From NCBI GenBank assembly GCA_947647735.1, contig CANSLJ010000005.1, positions 62,001 to 126,000 of the forward strand: 64,000 nt of DNA, given 5' to 3'. The notes under the pieces were generated by a model. The model had not been told where the DNA came from and did not search any database. It saw nothing but the letters and a program-made list of their open reading frames with translations. Shown in pieces: positions 1 to 8,072 of the stretch. The DNA comes from an uncultured bacterium (GTDB taxonomy: Bacteria; Bacillota; Clostridia; Lachnospirales; Lachnospiraceae). How positions within the stretch are numbered: the stretch's first letter is position 1; each line of letters starts with the position of its first letter. The position numbers and the translations under genes were made by a program.

Positions 1-1
1 C

Positions 2-535
2 GCAAAAGAATGTATTATGGGGCGCAGAAGTGTTCGTCAGTTCACAGAGCAGGCGATCGACCACGAGCTTCTTTCCGAGATCGTGGAGACAGCTTCCTAC
101 TATCCCAGCTGGAAACATACTCAGATCGTACGGTTTGTTGCTGTGGAGGGGGAGAAGAAGGAAAGGCTCGCAAAAGAATGTACTGATATGTGGGCGAACA
201 ACGGAAAGATCATGGAAGCCGCTCCGGTGGTAATGGCGATCACCATCATCAAAAACCGTTCCGGTTTTGAGAGAGATGGTTCCTATTCCACAAACAAGAA
301 GGACGGCTGGCAGATGTACGATGCGGGAATTGCTTCCCAGACACTTTGCCTGGCGGCTTACGAGAAGGGGATAGCATCTGTTATTCTTGGCCTCTTTGAC
401 GATGTGAAAGCAGCGTCTATTTTAGAGATTCCGGAGGACAGAGAGGTGGCGGCTCTGATCCCTATGGGATATGCGGCCGAGGAGCCTAAAGCACCGAGAA
501 GAAAACCGGTGGAAGAATTATTGTCGTTTTGTTAA
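2..535 (+). CDS. nitroreductase family protein (5' truncated)
   Basis: FMN-dependent nitroreductase-like protein. The visible frame runs from base 2 and includes the segment MGRRSVRQF, the usual R-S-V-R-x-F motif that binds the FMN phosphate near the N-terminus of this family. The in-frame ATG at 17 lies inside this motif region, so the true start is probably upstream of the window. The C-terminal part (MYDAGIASQTLCLAAYEKGI ... ALIPMGY) also fits the family, in which such proteins reduce nitro compounds, flavins or quinones with NAD(P)H. Substrate cannot be told. A strong terminator follows directly, so it is the last gene of its unit. Confidence 0.85.
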   Translation, partial: AKECIMGRRSVRQFTEQAIDHELLSEIVETASYYPSWKHTQIVRFVAVEGEKKERLAKECTDMWANNGKIMEAAPVVMAITIIKNRSGFERDGSYSTNKKDGWQMYDAGIASQTLCLAAYEKGIASVILGLFDDVKAASILEIPEDREVAALIPMGYAAEEPKAPRRKPVEELLSFC

Positions 536-541
536 TTAGAG

Positions 542-571
542 GCGGAGGGACTTTTATCCCTTCGCTTTTTT
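542..571 (+). terminator. Rho-independent terminator after the nitroreductase gene
   Basis: Stem 542-550 (GCGGAGGGA) pairs with 557-565 (TCCCTTCGC, one G-T wobble) around a 6-nt loop, followed by a T run at 566-571. It separates the nitroreductase from pyrB. Confidence 0.85.
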
Positions 572-607
572 ATGGCTTATGCGAAACTGGAATGGAGGTA
601 TTATTTT

Positions 608-1519
608 ATGAATCATTTACTTAGTCCTCTGGATTTTTCGACGGAGGAACTTGACGAACTGTTTGACCTTGCGGACGATATTGAGAGGAACCCTGAAAAA
701 TATGCGCATGTCTGTGCGGGAAAAAAGCTTGCCACCTGTTTTTATGAACCCAGCACAAGGACAAGGCTGAGTTTTGAGACGGCGATGTTAAATCTGGGTG
801 GGAGTGTGATCGGATTTTCCGATGCGGCATCTTCCTCCGCATCGAAGGGAGAGAGTGTTGCGGATACAACACGTGTGATCTGCTGCTTTGCGGATATTTG
901 TGCCATGCGGCACCCGAAGGAGGGAGCGGCGTTTGTGGCGGCATCCAATTCCTCTATCCCGATCATTAATGCAGGGGACGGCGGGCACCAGCATCCCACG
1001 CAGACGCTGACGGACCTGATGACGATCCATGCGCTGAAAGGCAGGCTCGGGAACTTTACGGTGGGACTTTGCGGAGATCTGAAGTTCGGGCGCACCGTAC
1101 ATTCCCTGATCCATGCGCTGGTGCGCTATGAGAATGTGACATTCAAATTTATCTCGCCGGAGGAACTGAGGGTTCCGGATTATATCATTGAGATGCTGAG
1201 AGAGAAGGAGATTCCCTATGAGGAAGTGATCAGTCTGGAGAGCTGCATCCCGGAACTTGACCTGTTATATATGACGAGGGTACAGAGGGAGCGTTTCTTT
1301 AACGAGGAGGATTATGTCCGGTTGAAGGATTTCTATATCCTGGATAAAGCGAAGATGAATCTGGCAAAGCAGGATTGTCTGGTGCTGCATCCGCTGCCGA
1401 GGGTGAATGAGATTTCTGTCGAGGTGGATGATGACGAGAGGGCGGTTTACTTTAAGCAGGTGCAGTACGGGGTGTATGTGAGGATGGCGCTGATATTGAA
1501 GCTGCTGGAGCTTGCGTAA
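608..1519 (+). CDS. pyrB: aspartate carbamoyltransferase catalytic subunit PyrB
   Basis: Catalytic chain (303 aa) of aspartate transcarbamoylase, joining carbamoyl phosphate and aspartate to N-carbamoyl-aspartate in de novo pyrimidine synthesis. Visible hallmarks are the carbamoyl-phosphate site STRTR (about residues 49-53), HPTQTLTDL (from about 129) and the HPLPR motif (about 261). The open frame extends up to 572, inside the preceding terminator region, but the ATG at 608 has a GGAGG at 594-598 and begins at the usual family N-terminus ([10 protein letters not shown]), so it is preferred. pyrI follows 47 bases downstream, as in other class B ATCases, so the pair should form a regulated holoenzyme. 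No PyrR-type attenuator or other pyr genes are visible nearby. Confidence 0.96.
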   Translation: MNHLLSPLDFSTEELDELFDLADDIERNPEKYAHVCAGKKLATCFYEPSTRTRLSFETAMLNLGGSVIGFSDAASSSASKGESVADTTRVICCFADICAMRHPKEGAAFVAASNSSIPIINAGDGGHQHPTQTLTDLMTIHALKGRLGNFTVGLCGDLKFGRTVHSLIHALVRYENVTFKFISPEELRVPDYIIEMLREKEIPYEEVISLESCIPELDLLYMTRVQRERFFNEEDYVRLKDFYILDKAKMNLAKQDCLVLHPLPRVNEISVEVDDDERAVYFKQVQYGVYVRMALILKLLELA

Positions 1520-1566
1520 AATGAGGGCGCAACGATGGAGAGACGGAACGAAAATAGGAGGTCAGT

Positions 1567-2010
1567 ATGCTTAATGTAGGGAAAATTGAGGAAGGACTGG
1601 TTTTGGATCATATAAAAGCCGGGAAGAGTATGGAGATATACAGGTATCTGCAGCTTGACAAGCTGGATTGCACGGTCGCGATCATTAAGAATGCCCGCAG
1701 CAATAAGATGGAGAAGAAGGATATCATCAAGGTTGAGTGTGACATTGATACGCTGAATCTGGATATTCTGGGGTATATTGACCATAATATCACAGTCAAT
1801 GTGATCCAGAAGGGAGAGATCGTGGAGAAGAAGGCGCTTCATCTGCCGAAAGAGATCAAAAATGTGATCCATTGCCATAATCCCCGTTGTATTACATCGA
1901 TAGAGCAGGAGCTTCCGCATATTTTTGTGCTGGCGGATGCGGCAAAGGAGGTTTACCGGTGTAAATATTGTGAGGAGAAGTACAGTAAGAAGGCATCACG
2001 TGATAAATGA
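1567..2010 (+). CDS. pyrI: aspartate carbamoyltransferase regulatory subunit PyrI
   Basis: Regulatory chain (147 aa) of aspartate transcarbamoylase, which binds nucleotide effectors and clamps the catalytic trimers. The C-terminal zinc site has the four expected cysteines, Cys103-x4-Cys108 (CHNPRC) and Cys132-x2-Cys135 (CKYC), and the N-terminal part matches the allosteric domain (KIEEGLVLDHI). An AGGAGG-type site lies 5-10 bases before the ATG. It follows pyrB in the same direction and is almost certainly co-transcribed with it. Confidence 0.96.
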   Translation: MLNVGKIEEGLVLDHIKAGKSMEIYRYLQLDKLDCTVAIIKNARSNKMEKKDIIKVECDIDTLNLDILGYIDHNITVNVIQKGEIVEKKALHLPKEIKNVIHCHNPRCITSIEQELPHIFVLADAAKEVYRCKYCEEKYSKKASRDK

Positions 2011-2373
2011 GGTGTGTGGTGGAAAAAGAGTATTGCAGATAAAATAGATAGTAAATGAAGTGAATGGTAAATAAAATATATTATATATGTGGGTGAAAGG
2101 TTTATGTTATGCAGGAAATTGGAATAGTAAAAATCTTTCACCCAGGATTGTTTGTAAGCTGAGAATTGAAACAGGAGTTTGGCAAAAGTTCAGAATGAAT
2201 TGAAAGATGCTTGACAAATGATCAGAAAAATAGTATCTTAACATCATATCAGATATAATTCGGATAGAGTCTTTAATTTTCAAATGTGCGTATCGCACGG
2301 TCGGCGGTTTCTGCCGGAGTTTACCAATTATAGTTTTGAACATTTGTAGTATTGTTTTATGGGAGGTTTGTTT
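2011..2373. other. intergenic region pyrI to Rpn-like gene, with a long inverted repeat
   Basis: AT-rich gap without a convincing gene. A perfect 10-bp inverted repeat, TGGGTGAAAG at 2090-2099 and CTTTCACCCA at 2135-2144, encloses 35 bases. It may act as a weak terminator for pyrBI, but no T run follows. A promoter for the next gene is listed separately. Confidence 0.5.
2211..2239 (+). promoter_or_regulatory. sigma-A type promoter for the Rpn-like gene
   Basis: TTGACA at 2211-2216, a 17-base spacer, then TATCTT at 2234-2239. It would give a 5' leader of about 130 bases before the ATG at 2374. Confidence 0.6.
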
Positions 2374-3429
2374 ATGGCAACAAAGTTGAAAAAATATTTT
2401 CCTGTTATCAGGGAGAAGAAAGAGGTGCTGGCAGAGATTGCGAAAAAGGAGCTTCTTCAGGAGAAGTTTGAAAGCTGGGAGATAGAGCAGCAGGAAGAAT
2501 TTCTGAATATTTGTACAGGGGTAAAAGGGTTGAAACTTTTATACGATGGTTTTTTCAGGGAAATCATGAATCCAGAGTATGTGCCAGAGAGGCTTAATGA
2601 TTTTCTTTCCCAGATGTTGGGAAAAAAGGTCAGAGTGCTTAAGGTTTTACCGGGGGATTCTACAAGAATTGCAAATGAGAGTTCTCTGTTGATTATGGAT
2701 ATGGTGGTGGAATTGGAAGATGGGAGCATAGCCAATTTGGAAATGCAAAAGATTGGCTATCTGTTTCCGGGACAAAGGTGTGCCTGCTATTCTGCAGATC
2801 TGTTGCTGCGTCAATATAAACGTGTAAGAGGAGAGAGGAAAAAGAAATTTAGTTATCGTAACATAAAAGATGTCTATACAATAGTATTATTTGAAAAAAG
2901 TCCTAAAGAATTTTATGAATATCCGGAGGAGTTTTATCACTTTTTTGAGCAGAAGTCAAATACGAACCTGAGAATAGAGTTCCTTCAGAAATATCTTCTG
3001 ATTCCCCTTGACATCTTTAAGAAAAATCAGCAAAATAAGAGCATAAGTGGAAAAAGAGAAGCATGGTTGACTCTGCTTTCAAGTGATGATCCGGAGATGA
3101 TCATAAGACTGATTGAAGAATATCCGGAATTTTACGAGATATATGAGGAAGGCTATGAAATCTGTCTGAATATAGAGAGGATGATGGAGATGTTCTCAAA
3201 AGAATTATATGAACTTGATAAAAATACTGTACAATATATGATTGATGAGATGCAGGATACGATAGATGCGCAACGTGAGACCATCAATGAAATGCAGGAT
3301 GAGCAGGAAAAAAGGCTTAGCGGTACAATAAATATTTTACGAAGTATGAACATGCCGGAGCAGGAAATCATTCAAAAAATTTGTAGCTTATATGAAATAA
3401 AAGAAGAAAAAATACAAAAGTATTTATAA
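2374..3429 (+). CDS. Rpn / PD-(D/E)XK nuclease-family transposase-like protein
   Basis: 351-aa protein resembling the Rpn (recombination-promoting nuclease, PD-(D/E)XK transposase-like) family that is highly multiplied in Lachnospiraceae. The nuclease core is visible as LKLLYDGFFREIMNPEY, then DMVVELEDG followed by IANLEMQ, the D ... E-x-Q pattern of the family. The C-terminal third is coiled coil (DEMQDTIDAQRETINEMQDE) and ends in a small helical segment (MPEQEIIQKICSLYEIKEE). Start chosen at 2374 because GGGAGG lies at 2361-2366; the ATG at 2359 overlaps that site. Rpn proteins promote RecA-independent recombination in E. coli; the role here is not known. A similar C-terminal tail may survive as a remnant at 22925-23095. 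Confidence 0.75.
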   Translation: MATKLKKYFPVIREKKEVLAEIAKKELLQEKFESWEIEQQEEFLNICTGVKGLKLLYDGFFREIMNPEYVPERLNDFLSQMLGKKVRVLKVLPGDSTRIANESSLLIMDMVVELEDGSIANLEMQKIGYLFPGQRCACYSADLLLRQYKRVRGERKKKFSYRNIKDVYTIVLFEKSPKEFYEYPEEFYHFFEQKSNTNLRIEFLQKYLLIPLDIFKKNQQNKSISGKREAWLTLLSSDDPEMIIRLIEEYPEFYEIYEEGYEICLNIERMMEMFSKELYELDKNTVQYMIDEMQDTIDAQRETINEMQDEQEKRLSGTINILRSMNMPEQEIIQKICSLYEIKEEKIQKYL

Positions 3430-3483
3430 TTGTTTATATGCAAAATAACGAATCACATAGCGAATAAAAGGAAGGAGAAACTC

Positions 3484-3879
3484 ATGTCAACAGAATATGT
3501 AGAAAGAAAACGATTGTTATTTTTTGGCTTGCCCTGGACATTTACAAAATATACAGTAAAAGAGGAAATGATCACGATCAACACAGGGCTGTTGAGCACA
3601 AGGGAGAACGACTGCTACATGTATAAGGTGCAGGATGTGGAGCTGTCCGTTTCCCTGTGGGAGAGGATCTTCAAAATGGGAACAGTCATCTGTTATACAG
3701 GGGATACAACGAATCCCAAACTGTATATCGAGCATGTGAAAAATGCGAAAGCGATAAAGGATTTTATTCTGGAAGCATCGGAAGAGGCGAGAATGAAGCG
3801 CAGGACGATGAATACGCTGCGGATCGACGCGAACGTGGATATGGACGGCGACGGCGTTCCGGATGACTATGACGATTGA
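3484..3879 (+). CDS. PH-like domain protein with an Asp-rich, calcium-loop-like C-terminus
   Basis: 131-aa protein. Residues about 1-100 resemble the bacterial PH-like (bPH/YdbS-type) fold: a short aromatic start, then alternating strands (KYTVKEEMITINTGLLST ... VQDVELSVSLWERIFKMGTV). The last 17 residues (DANVDMDGDGVPDDYDD) have the D-x-D-x-D-G spacing of calcium-binding loops such as thrombospondin type-3 or EF-hand-like repeats, which is unusual on this fold. Start taken at the ATG at 3484, preceded by AAGGAAGGAG; the frame is open from 3430. No signal peptide or clear membrane helix, so it is probably cytoplasmic or peripheral. Function unknown. Confidence 0.6.
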   Translation: MSTEYVERKRLLFFGLPWTFTKYTVKEEMITINTGLLSTRENDCYMYKVQDVELSVSLWERIFKMGTVICYTGDTTNPKLYIEHVKNAKAIKDFILEASEEARMKRRTMNTLRIDANVDMDGDGVPDDYDD

Positions 3880-3921
3880 GTTCAGGCAGAATGAGCAGTG
3901 TGTGGAGGAAACAGATATAAA

Positions 3922-4767
3922 ATGGAACTTGGTCTGGTATTGGAGGGCGGGGCTATGCGCGGGATGTATACCGCTGGCGTCCTCGATGTATTTTTAGATC
4001 ATAAGATAAAGGTGGATCGCATTGTCGGCGTATCTGCTGGCGCATTATTCGGAATCAACTACCTGTCAGGGCAAAAGGGGCGGGTAATCCGCTATAATAA
4101 ACAGTTTAACAGTGATAAAAATTATATGGGGCTGCTTCCTCTTTTGCGGGAGGGGAACATTGTCAGTACAAAATATGCCTATGAGGACGTTCCACGCCGG
4201 TTTGATCCCTTTGATGATGAGCAATATCAAAAGTCCGGTGTGCCTTTTTACGCCGTTGTCACGGAAGTAAAAAGCGGAAAGCCGGACTATGTTCAGATCA
4301 ACAGCGTTTTTGAGCAGATGGATACCCTGCGTGCTTCCGGATCTATGCCTTTTGTGTCAAGGGCTGTAAAGATTGGGGAAAAAGAATTTTTAGATGGCGG
4401 GATTTCCGACGGAGTCCCGTTTCAGTGGCTTTCCTCACAGGGTTGTGATAAAATGATCGTCGTCCTGACGCGCGACATGGAATACCGAAAGAAACCCATG
4501 TCTCCCGCACTGACAGGGCTGTACAGCAGAAAATACCCTCAGATCGCAAAACAGTTACGCGGCAGACATCTCCGGTATAACCGCACCATAGAAACGCTGA
4601 AACAGTGGGAAAAAGACGGCAGAGCTTTCGTTATACGCCCCTCAAAACCGATCAGGATCAAAAAGATCGAGAAAGATCCGGATAAACTGCAGGCGGTCTA
4701 TGACCTCGGTGTGCATGATGCCGAAAGTGCCATTCTATTATTGAAGGAATATATTAACAAATACTGA
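3922..4767 (+). CDS. patatin-like phospholipase family protein
   Basis: 281-aa patatin-family lipid acyl hydrolase of the YjjU type. The oxyanion segment LEGGAMRGMYTAGVLD, the nucleophile motif GVSAG (G-x-S-x-G) and the catalytic Asp in LDGGISDGVP (D-G-G) are all present, so the Ser-Asp dyad looks intact. Basic C-terminus and no signal peptide, so it is likely cytoplasmic. Start set at the ATG at 3922 (MELGLVLEGG); GGAGG at 3904-3908 sits a little far (13 bases). A GTG at 3898 would give an unlikely 8-residue extension. It converges on the membrane protein gene on the other strand, with repeat copy 1 between them. Confidence 0.85.
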   Translation: MELGLVLEGGAMRGMYTAGVLDVFLDHKIKVDRIVGVSAGALFGINYLSGQKGRVIRYNKQFNSDKNYMGLLPLLREGNIVSTKYAYEDVPRRFDPFDDEQYQKSGVPFYAVVTEVKSGKPDYVQINSVFEQMDTLRASGSMPFVSRAVKIGEKEFLDGGISDGVPFQWLSSQGCDKMIVVLTRDMEYRKKPMSPALTGLYSRKYPQIAKQLRGRHLRYNRTIETLKQWEKDGRAFVIRPSKPIRIKKIEKDPDKLQAVYDLGVHDAESAILLLKEYINKY

Positions 4768-4810
4768 TATTGAAAAAATTGCTTTGGATATGTATTATAG
4801 GCTCAGTCAG

Positions 4811-4947
4811 TGCAGCAGGGGGGGAATATATCCTGTGAAGGCTGTAGAAAAACGTCGGTACTTAGTGAGGTATTTCACGAACTTAGTACCGCTACGTTTT
4901 TCTCCAAGCGGAAGCGTGCCTGAGCAGGATATATTCCCCCTGTTGCA
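4811..4947. repeat. structured palindromic repeat, family 1, copy 1
   Basis: A 137-base element with nested symmetry. The outer arms 4811-4835 and 4925-4947 are inverted complements apart from one substitution and two extra Gs. Inside lies a hairpin: 4847-4855 (GAAAAACGT) pairs with 4894-4902 (ACGTTTTTC) and 4856-4862 (CGGTACT) with 4885-4891 (AGTACCG), with a further GTGA/TCAC pair (4865-4868, 4875-4878) near the tip. A second copy at 28674-28813 shares the core from TATCCT to AGGATA but has unrelated outer arms that are again self-complementary. It lies between the convergent patatin and CmpB-like genes. No coding potential is supported. Confidence 0.85.
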
Positions 4948-4958
4948 CGTCCGGACCA

Positions 4959-5405
4959 CTATACTCCCCGAAACCCGTTTTTCAACGTAAACTTCTCCAA
5001 AACCACCCCTGCCAGAAACCAGTTCGGAAAGAAGTCCAGGCGGACATGGGAACCGATGCGGAGCCGGCTTCTGCTGTAATCCCAGGGTTCCAGCCCCTTT
5101 TTATCAAGAAGCTTTCCGGAAGTGAACTCCCCGAGGAAAATGAGCAGAGCGTACAAAGTGCCGCGCAGAGGGAACCATACTTTATGGGTGATACGAAACA
5201 GCGGACGAAGAAAGGCGGCGCAGCCGTAGATCGGGAACATCCACAGGGAAGTGGTTCCTTTCAGCTGAAAGTCGCGCCTCTGAAGCGCTATGAGTGCGGT
5301 GTAAAGGATCTCGAAGCACCAGCCCGCAATGCCGCAGTGCAGAAACAGTTTAAAGAGCGGCATGGGGGCTTCTTTTTTTTGTGTTGTTGTAATTGTTTTT
5401 TTCAT
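4959..5405 (-). CDS. CmpB-like (putative ABC transporter permease type) membrane protein
   Basis: About 148-aa membrane protein resembling the ABC_trans_CmpB family (PF06541): LHCGIAGWCFEILY, then TTSLWMFPIYGCAAFL, then a helix around TLYALLIFLGEFTSGKLL and a final PWDYS ... FPNWFLAGVVLE segment. Members are small four-helix proteins of unknown substrate. The frame is open far upstream, but the extra N-terminal residues are low complexity and unlike the family. The ATG at 5405 (MKKTITTTQ) or the one at 5363 (MPLFKLF) is more likely; neither has a strong ribosome binding site, so the start is uncertain. Divergent from folC. Confidence 0.65.
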   Translation of the reverse strand: MKKTITTTQKKEAPMPLFKLFLHCGIAGWCFEILYTALIALQRRDFQLKGTTSLWMFPIYGCAAFLRPLFRITHKVWFPLRGTLYALLIFLGEFTSGKLLDKKGLEPWDYSRSRLRIGSHVRLDFFPNWFLAGVVLEKFTLKNGFRGV

Positions 5406-5566
5406 ATCCATAGAAAAAGTATGGACAGAACGGGAAAGATTATTCATAATAGTCTGAGGCAGCAGATCGCAGAACGGATATTGCGGGTGGTATATTGTGG
5501 GGAAGATCGTCTCAGATCTGTTTACAGAGACCGGATTTGTCATATGAAAAACACAGGAGTATGCAG

Positions 5567-6901
5567 ATGAATTATAGGGAGACTTTGGATTATATAGAAG
5601 AAATGGGAAAACTCGGCAGCGTGCCGGGGCTTGAAAGTACATCAGAACTCTGCAGGCGGCTGGGAAATCCGCAGGACGACCTTTTTTTCGTGCATATTGC
5701 AGGGACAAACGGGAAGGGCTCTGTGCTTGCCTATGTCTACAGTATTTTGAAAACAGCGGGATATCGGGTGGGGCATTACTCCTCGCCGGCGGTTTACGCT
5801 TACCGGGAGAAAATACAGGTAAACGGAAAGGAGATCCTGGCAAGGGAATTTGCAGCGCTGATGACGCTGGTGCGTGAGGAGGCAGATGCCATGGAGGCGG
5901 AGGGGATGCCGCATCCCACGGTGTTTGAGATGGAGACGGCGGTGAGTTTTTTGTATTTCAAAGAACAGCATTGTGATATCGTGCTTCTGGAATGCGGGAT
6001 GGGTGGTGATCTGGATGCCACCAATGTTGTGAGAAATACGCTGGTTGCAGCATTTTCCTCCATCAGCATGGATCATATGGCATATCTGGGCAATACACTG
6101 GCAGAGATCGCAGGGCATAAAGCCGGCATCATCAAACCGGGGGCGGAAGTTGTATGCGGGATCCAGCGGCCGGAGGTGCTGGAGATCTTAAGACGAAGAG
6201 CCAAGGAAACAACATGCAGAACAGTGGAGGCAGAGCGGATCACGCATATAAAATACGGTCTGGAAAAGCAGCGCTTTGATTACCTGTCCGGCAGCGGAAC
6301 CTTATACCGGCATCTGGAAGTCTCTCTGGCAGGCGTGGTGCAGCCTGAAAATGCGGCACTGGCGGTGGAGATCGCGGAGGCTTTGGGGAAAAAGGGCTTT
6401 TCCGTCACGGAAAAACAGATAAAAGCAGGGCTTATGCAGGCGAAATGGGCATACCGGTTTGAGATCGCGGCAAAGAAACCTTATTTTATTCTGGATGGCG
6501 CCCACAATGAGGATGCGGCAAAACGTCTGGCGGAAGGGATACGGTTTTATTTTACAAATAGGAAGATTCTCTATATAATAGGAATGTTGAGAGATAAAGA
6601 ATATGAAAAAGTGATAGCGCAGACCTACGCCTATGCAGAGCAGATCATCACGATAACGCCGCCAGAGCAGGAGCGGGGGCTGCCGGGACATGAACTGGCG
6701 CTGGCGGCATCGGCGTATCATCCCCGTGTGACGGAGGCTGCCTCTCTGGAGGAGGCAGTGGAAATGGCGTATCTGCTGGCGGAGAAAGACTGGGTTATCC
6801 TTGCCTTTGGTTCCCTTTCCTATCTGGGGGCTCTCGGCAGGATTGTGAGAGACAGGAGCGAAAAACATGATAGATCAGGAAAAAATAAAAGAAGCCGTTA
6901 A
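5567..6901 (+). CDS. folC: bifunctional folylpolyglutamate synthase / dihydrofolate synthase FolC
   Basis: 444-aa Mur-ligase-type enzyme that adds glutamate to dihydropteroate and to folates. The ATP-binding loop GTNGKGS sits at residues 46-52, followed by [30 protein letters not shown] and the C-terminal DGAHNEDA motif, all usual for FolC. Start at 5567: AGGAG at 5555-5559 is 7 bases away, while the ATG at 5561 would be too close. First gene of the folate operon. Its 3' end overlaps folE by 35 bases, so translation is probably coupled. Confidence 0.93.
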   Translation: MNYRETLDYIEEMGKLGSVPGLESTSELCRRLGNPQDDLFFVHIAGTNGKGSVLAYVYSILKTAGYRVGHYSSPAVYAYREKIQVNGKEILAREFAALMTLVREEADAMEAEGMPHPTVFEMETAVSFLYFKEQHCDIVLLECGMGGDLDATNVVRNTLVAAFSSISMDHMAYLGNTLAEIAGHKAGIIKPGAEVVCGIQRPEVLEILRRRAKETTCRTVEAERITHIKYGLEKQRFDYLSGSGTLYRHLEVSLAGVVQPENAALAVEIAEALGKKGFSVTEKQIKAGLMQAKWAYRFEIAAKKPYFILDGAHNEDAAKRLAEGIRFYFTNRKILYIIGMLRDKEYEKVIAQTYAYAEQIITITPPEQERGLPGHELALAASAYHPRVTEAASLEEAVEMAYLLAEKDWVILAFGSLSYLGALGRIVRDRSEKHDRSGKNKRSR

Positions 6902-7424
6902 ACTGCTGCTGGAGGGCATCGGTGAGGATACGGAACGGGAAGGCTTAAAGGAGACGCCGGACCGGATCGCCAGAATGTACGGTGAGATCTGCGGCGGAAT
7001 GGATATGGATGCGGGGGCGGTGTTATCCAAAACTTTTACCACGGAAAAAACGGAGATGGTACTGGAGAAAGATATCGTATTTTACTCCATGTGCGAGCAT
7101 CATATGCTGCCCTTTTTCGGGAAGGTGCATATTGCCTATATTCCTGATGGAAAGATCGTGGGTTTAAGCAAGCTGGCGAGGTGCGTGGAAGTCTACGCAA
7201 AGAGGCTGCAGCTTCAGGAGAGGATGACAGAGCAGATCGCGGAGGCTGTGATGGAGCATCTTTCGCCCAAGGGCGTGATGGTGCTGACGGAGGCGGAGCA
7301 TCTGTGCATGACCATGCGGGGCGTTAAGAAGCCCGGCAGCAGGACAGTCACCTATGCAGTAAAAGGTGTTTTTCAGGAGGATGTGCAGTTGCAGCAGAAG
7401 TTTTTCTGGATGCTGGAGCGGTGA
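6867..7424 (+). CDS. folE: GTP cyclohydrolase I FolE
   Basis: 185-aa type IA GTP cyclohydrolase, which opens GTP to 7,8-dihydroneopterin triphosphate, the first step of folate synthesis. The zinc ligands are visible as Cys76 and His79 ([10 protein letters not shown]) and Cys147 (EHLCMTMRG), with the typical [14 protein letters not shown] near the N-terminus and VGLSKLAR in the middle. The start codon lies within the end of folC. The enzyme is of full family length and looks intact. Confidence 0.95.
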   Translation: MIDQEKIKEAVKLLLEGIGEDTEREGLKETPDRIARMYGEICGGMDMDAGAVLSKTFTTEKTEMVLEKDIVFYSMCEHHMLPFFGKVHIAYIPDGKIVGLSKLARCVEVYAKRLQLQERMTEQIAEAVMEHLSPKGVMVLTEAEHLCMTMRGVKKPGSRTVTYAVKGVFQEDVQLQQKFFWMLER

Positions 7425-7571
7425 GAGGATTGTTGTAAACAGGAAGTCAGGCTGTGATGGAATGGGATTAATGAAGGATTGTAATAAAAAAAGACCGCAA
7501 TAAAGAAAGAGACGTGTGCTTTGAAAAGACGAAAAAGGTATGTAGCAGAGAGAAAACGGTTAAGATAAAAA

Positions 7572-8054
7572 ATGGATCGCATCAATAAAATTTTAAACAA
7601 CAAGATATATATGGAATGTATAGATAAAAACAAGATGGCAGAAGTAAGCAGGAGCTTCTGCCATCATGATATGGGGCATTTTCTGGATGTGGCAAGGCTG
7701 GCGATGATCTTTGATCTGCAGGAGGGGCTCGGCATTTCGAGGGAGATGATCTATGCGGCGGCGCTGCTCCATGATATCGGCAGATGGAAGCAGTATGAGG
7801 ACGGAACGCCCCATGAAAGGGCTTCGGCAGAGCTGGCACCGGAGATCCTTGCAGACTGCGGGTTTTCGGAGGCGGAATCAGAGCAGATCCTTTCCGCTAT
7901 CCTGAATCACCGGAATGCAGCGGTAAAACAGGAGCAGACGCTGGCTGGCATTTTATATCGTGCGGATAAGATGAGCAGGAGCTGTTTTTGCTGTGAGGCG
8001 GAGCGGGAGTGCGACTGGAAAGGGGATAAGAAGAATCTGGAGTTAAGGTATTAA
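7572..8054 (+). CDS. HD-domain phosphohydrolase in the folate operon
   Basis: 160-aa HD-superfamily protein. The metal-binding pattern is visible: His31/His32 (CHHDMGH), the HD pair His67-Asp68 (LLHDIGRW) and Asp132 (YRADKMSR), so it should be an active metal-dependent phosphohydrolase. It lies between folE and folP on the same strand, 18 bases before folP, and no Nudix-type dihydroneopterin triphosphate pyrophosphatase (FolQ/NudB) is seen in the operon. Inference: it may supply that dephosphorylation step. The C-terminus is cysteine-rich (CFCCEAEREC), an odd detail. No strong ribosome binding site precedes the ATG at 7572. Confidence 0.75.
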   Translation: MDRINKILNNKIYMECIDKNKMAEVSRSFCHHDMGHFLDVARLAMIFDLQEGLGISREMIYAAALLHDIGRWKQYEDGTPHERASAELAPEILADCGFSEAESEQILSAILNHRNAAVKQEQTLAGILYRADKMSRSCFCCEAERECDWKGDKKNLELRY

Positions 8055-8072
8055 GAGCGGGAGGCGGGATTT

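Noticed and set aside
4811-4947. Repeat copy 1 as a simple bidirectional terminator
   Set aside because: Its position between convergent genes would fit, but no T run adjoins the stem and the second copy lies between divergent starts.
5406-5566. Tetrahydrofolate riboswitch before folC
   Set aside because: Only a small hairpin (GTCTC/GAGAC at about 5509-5531) is present; the conserved THF-riboswitch core is absent.
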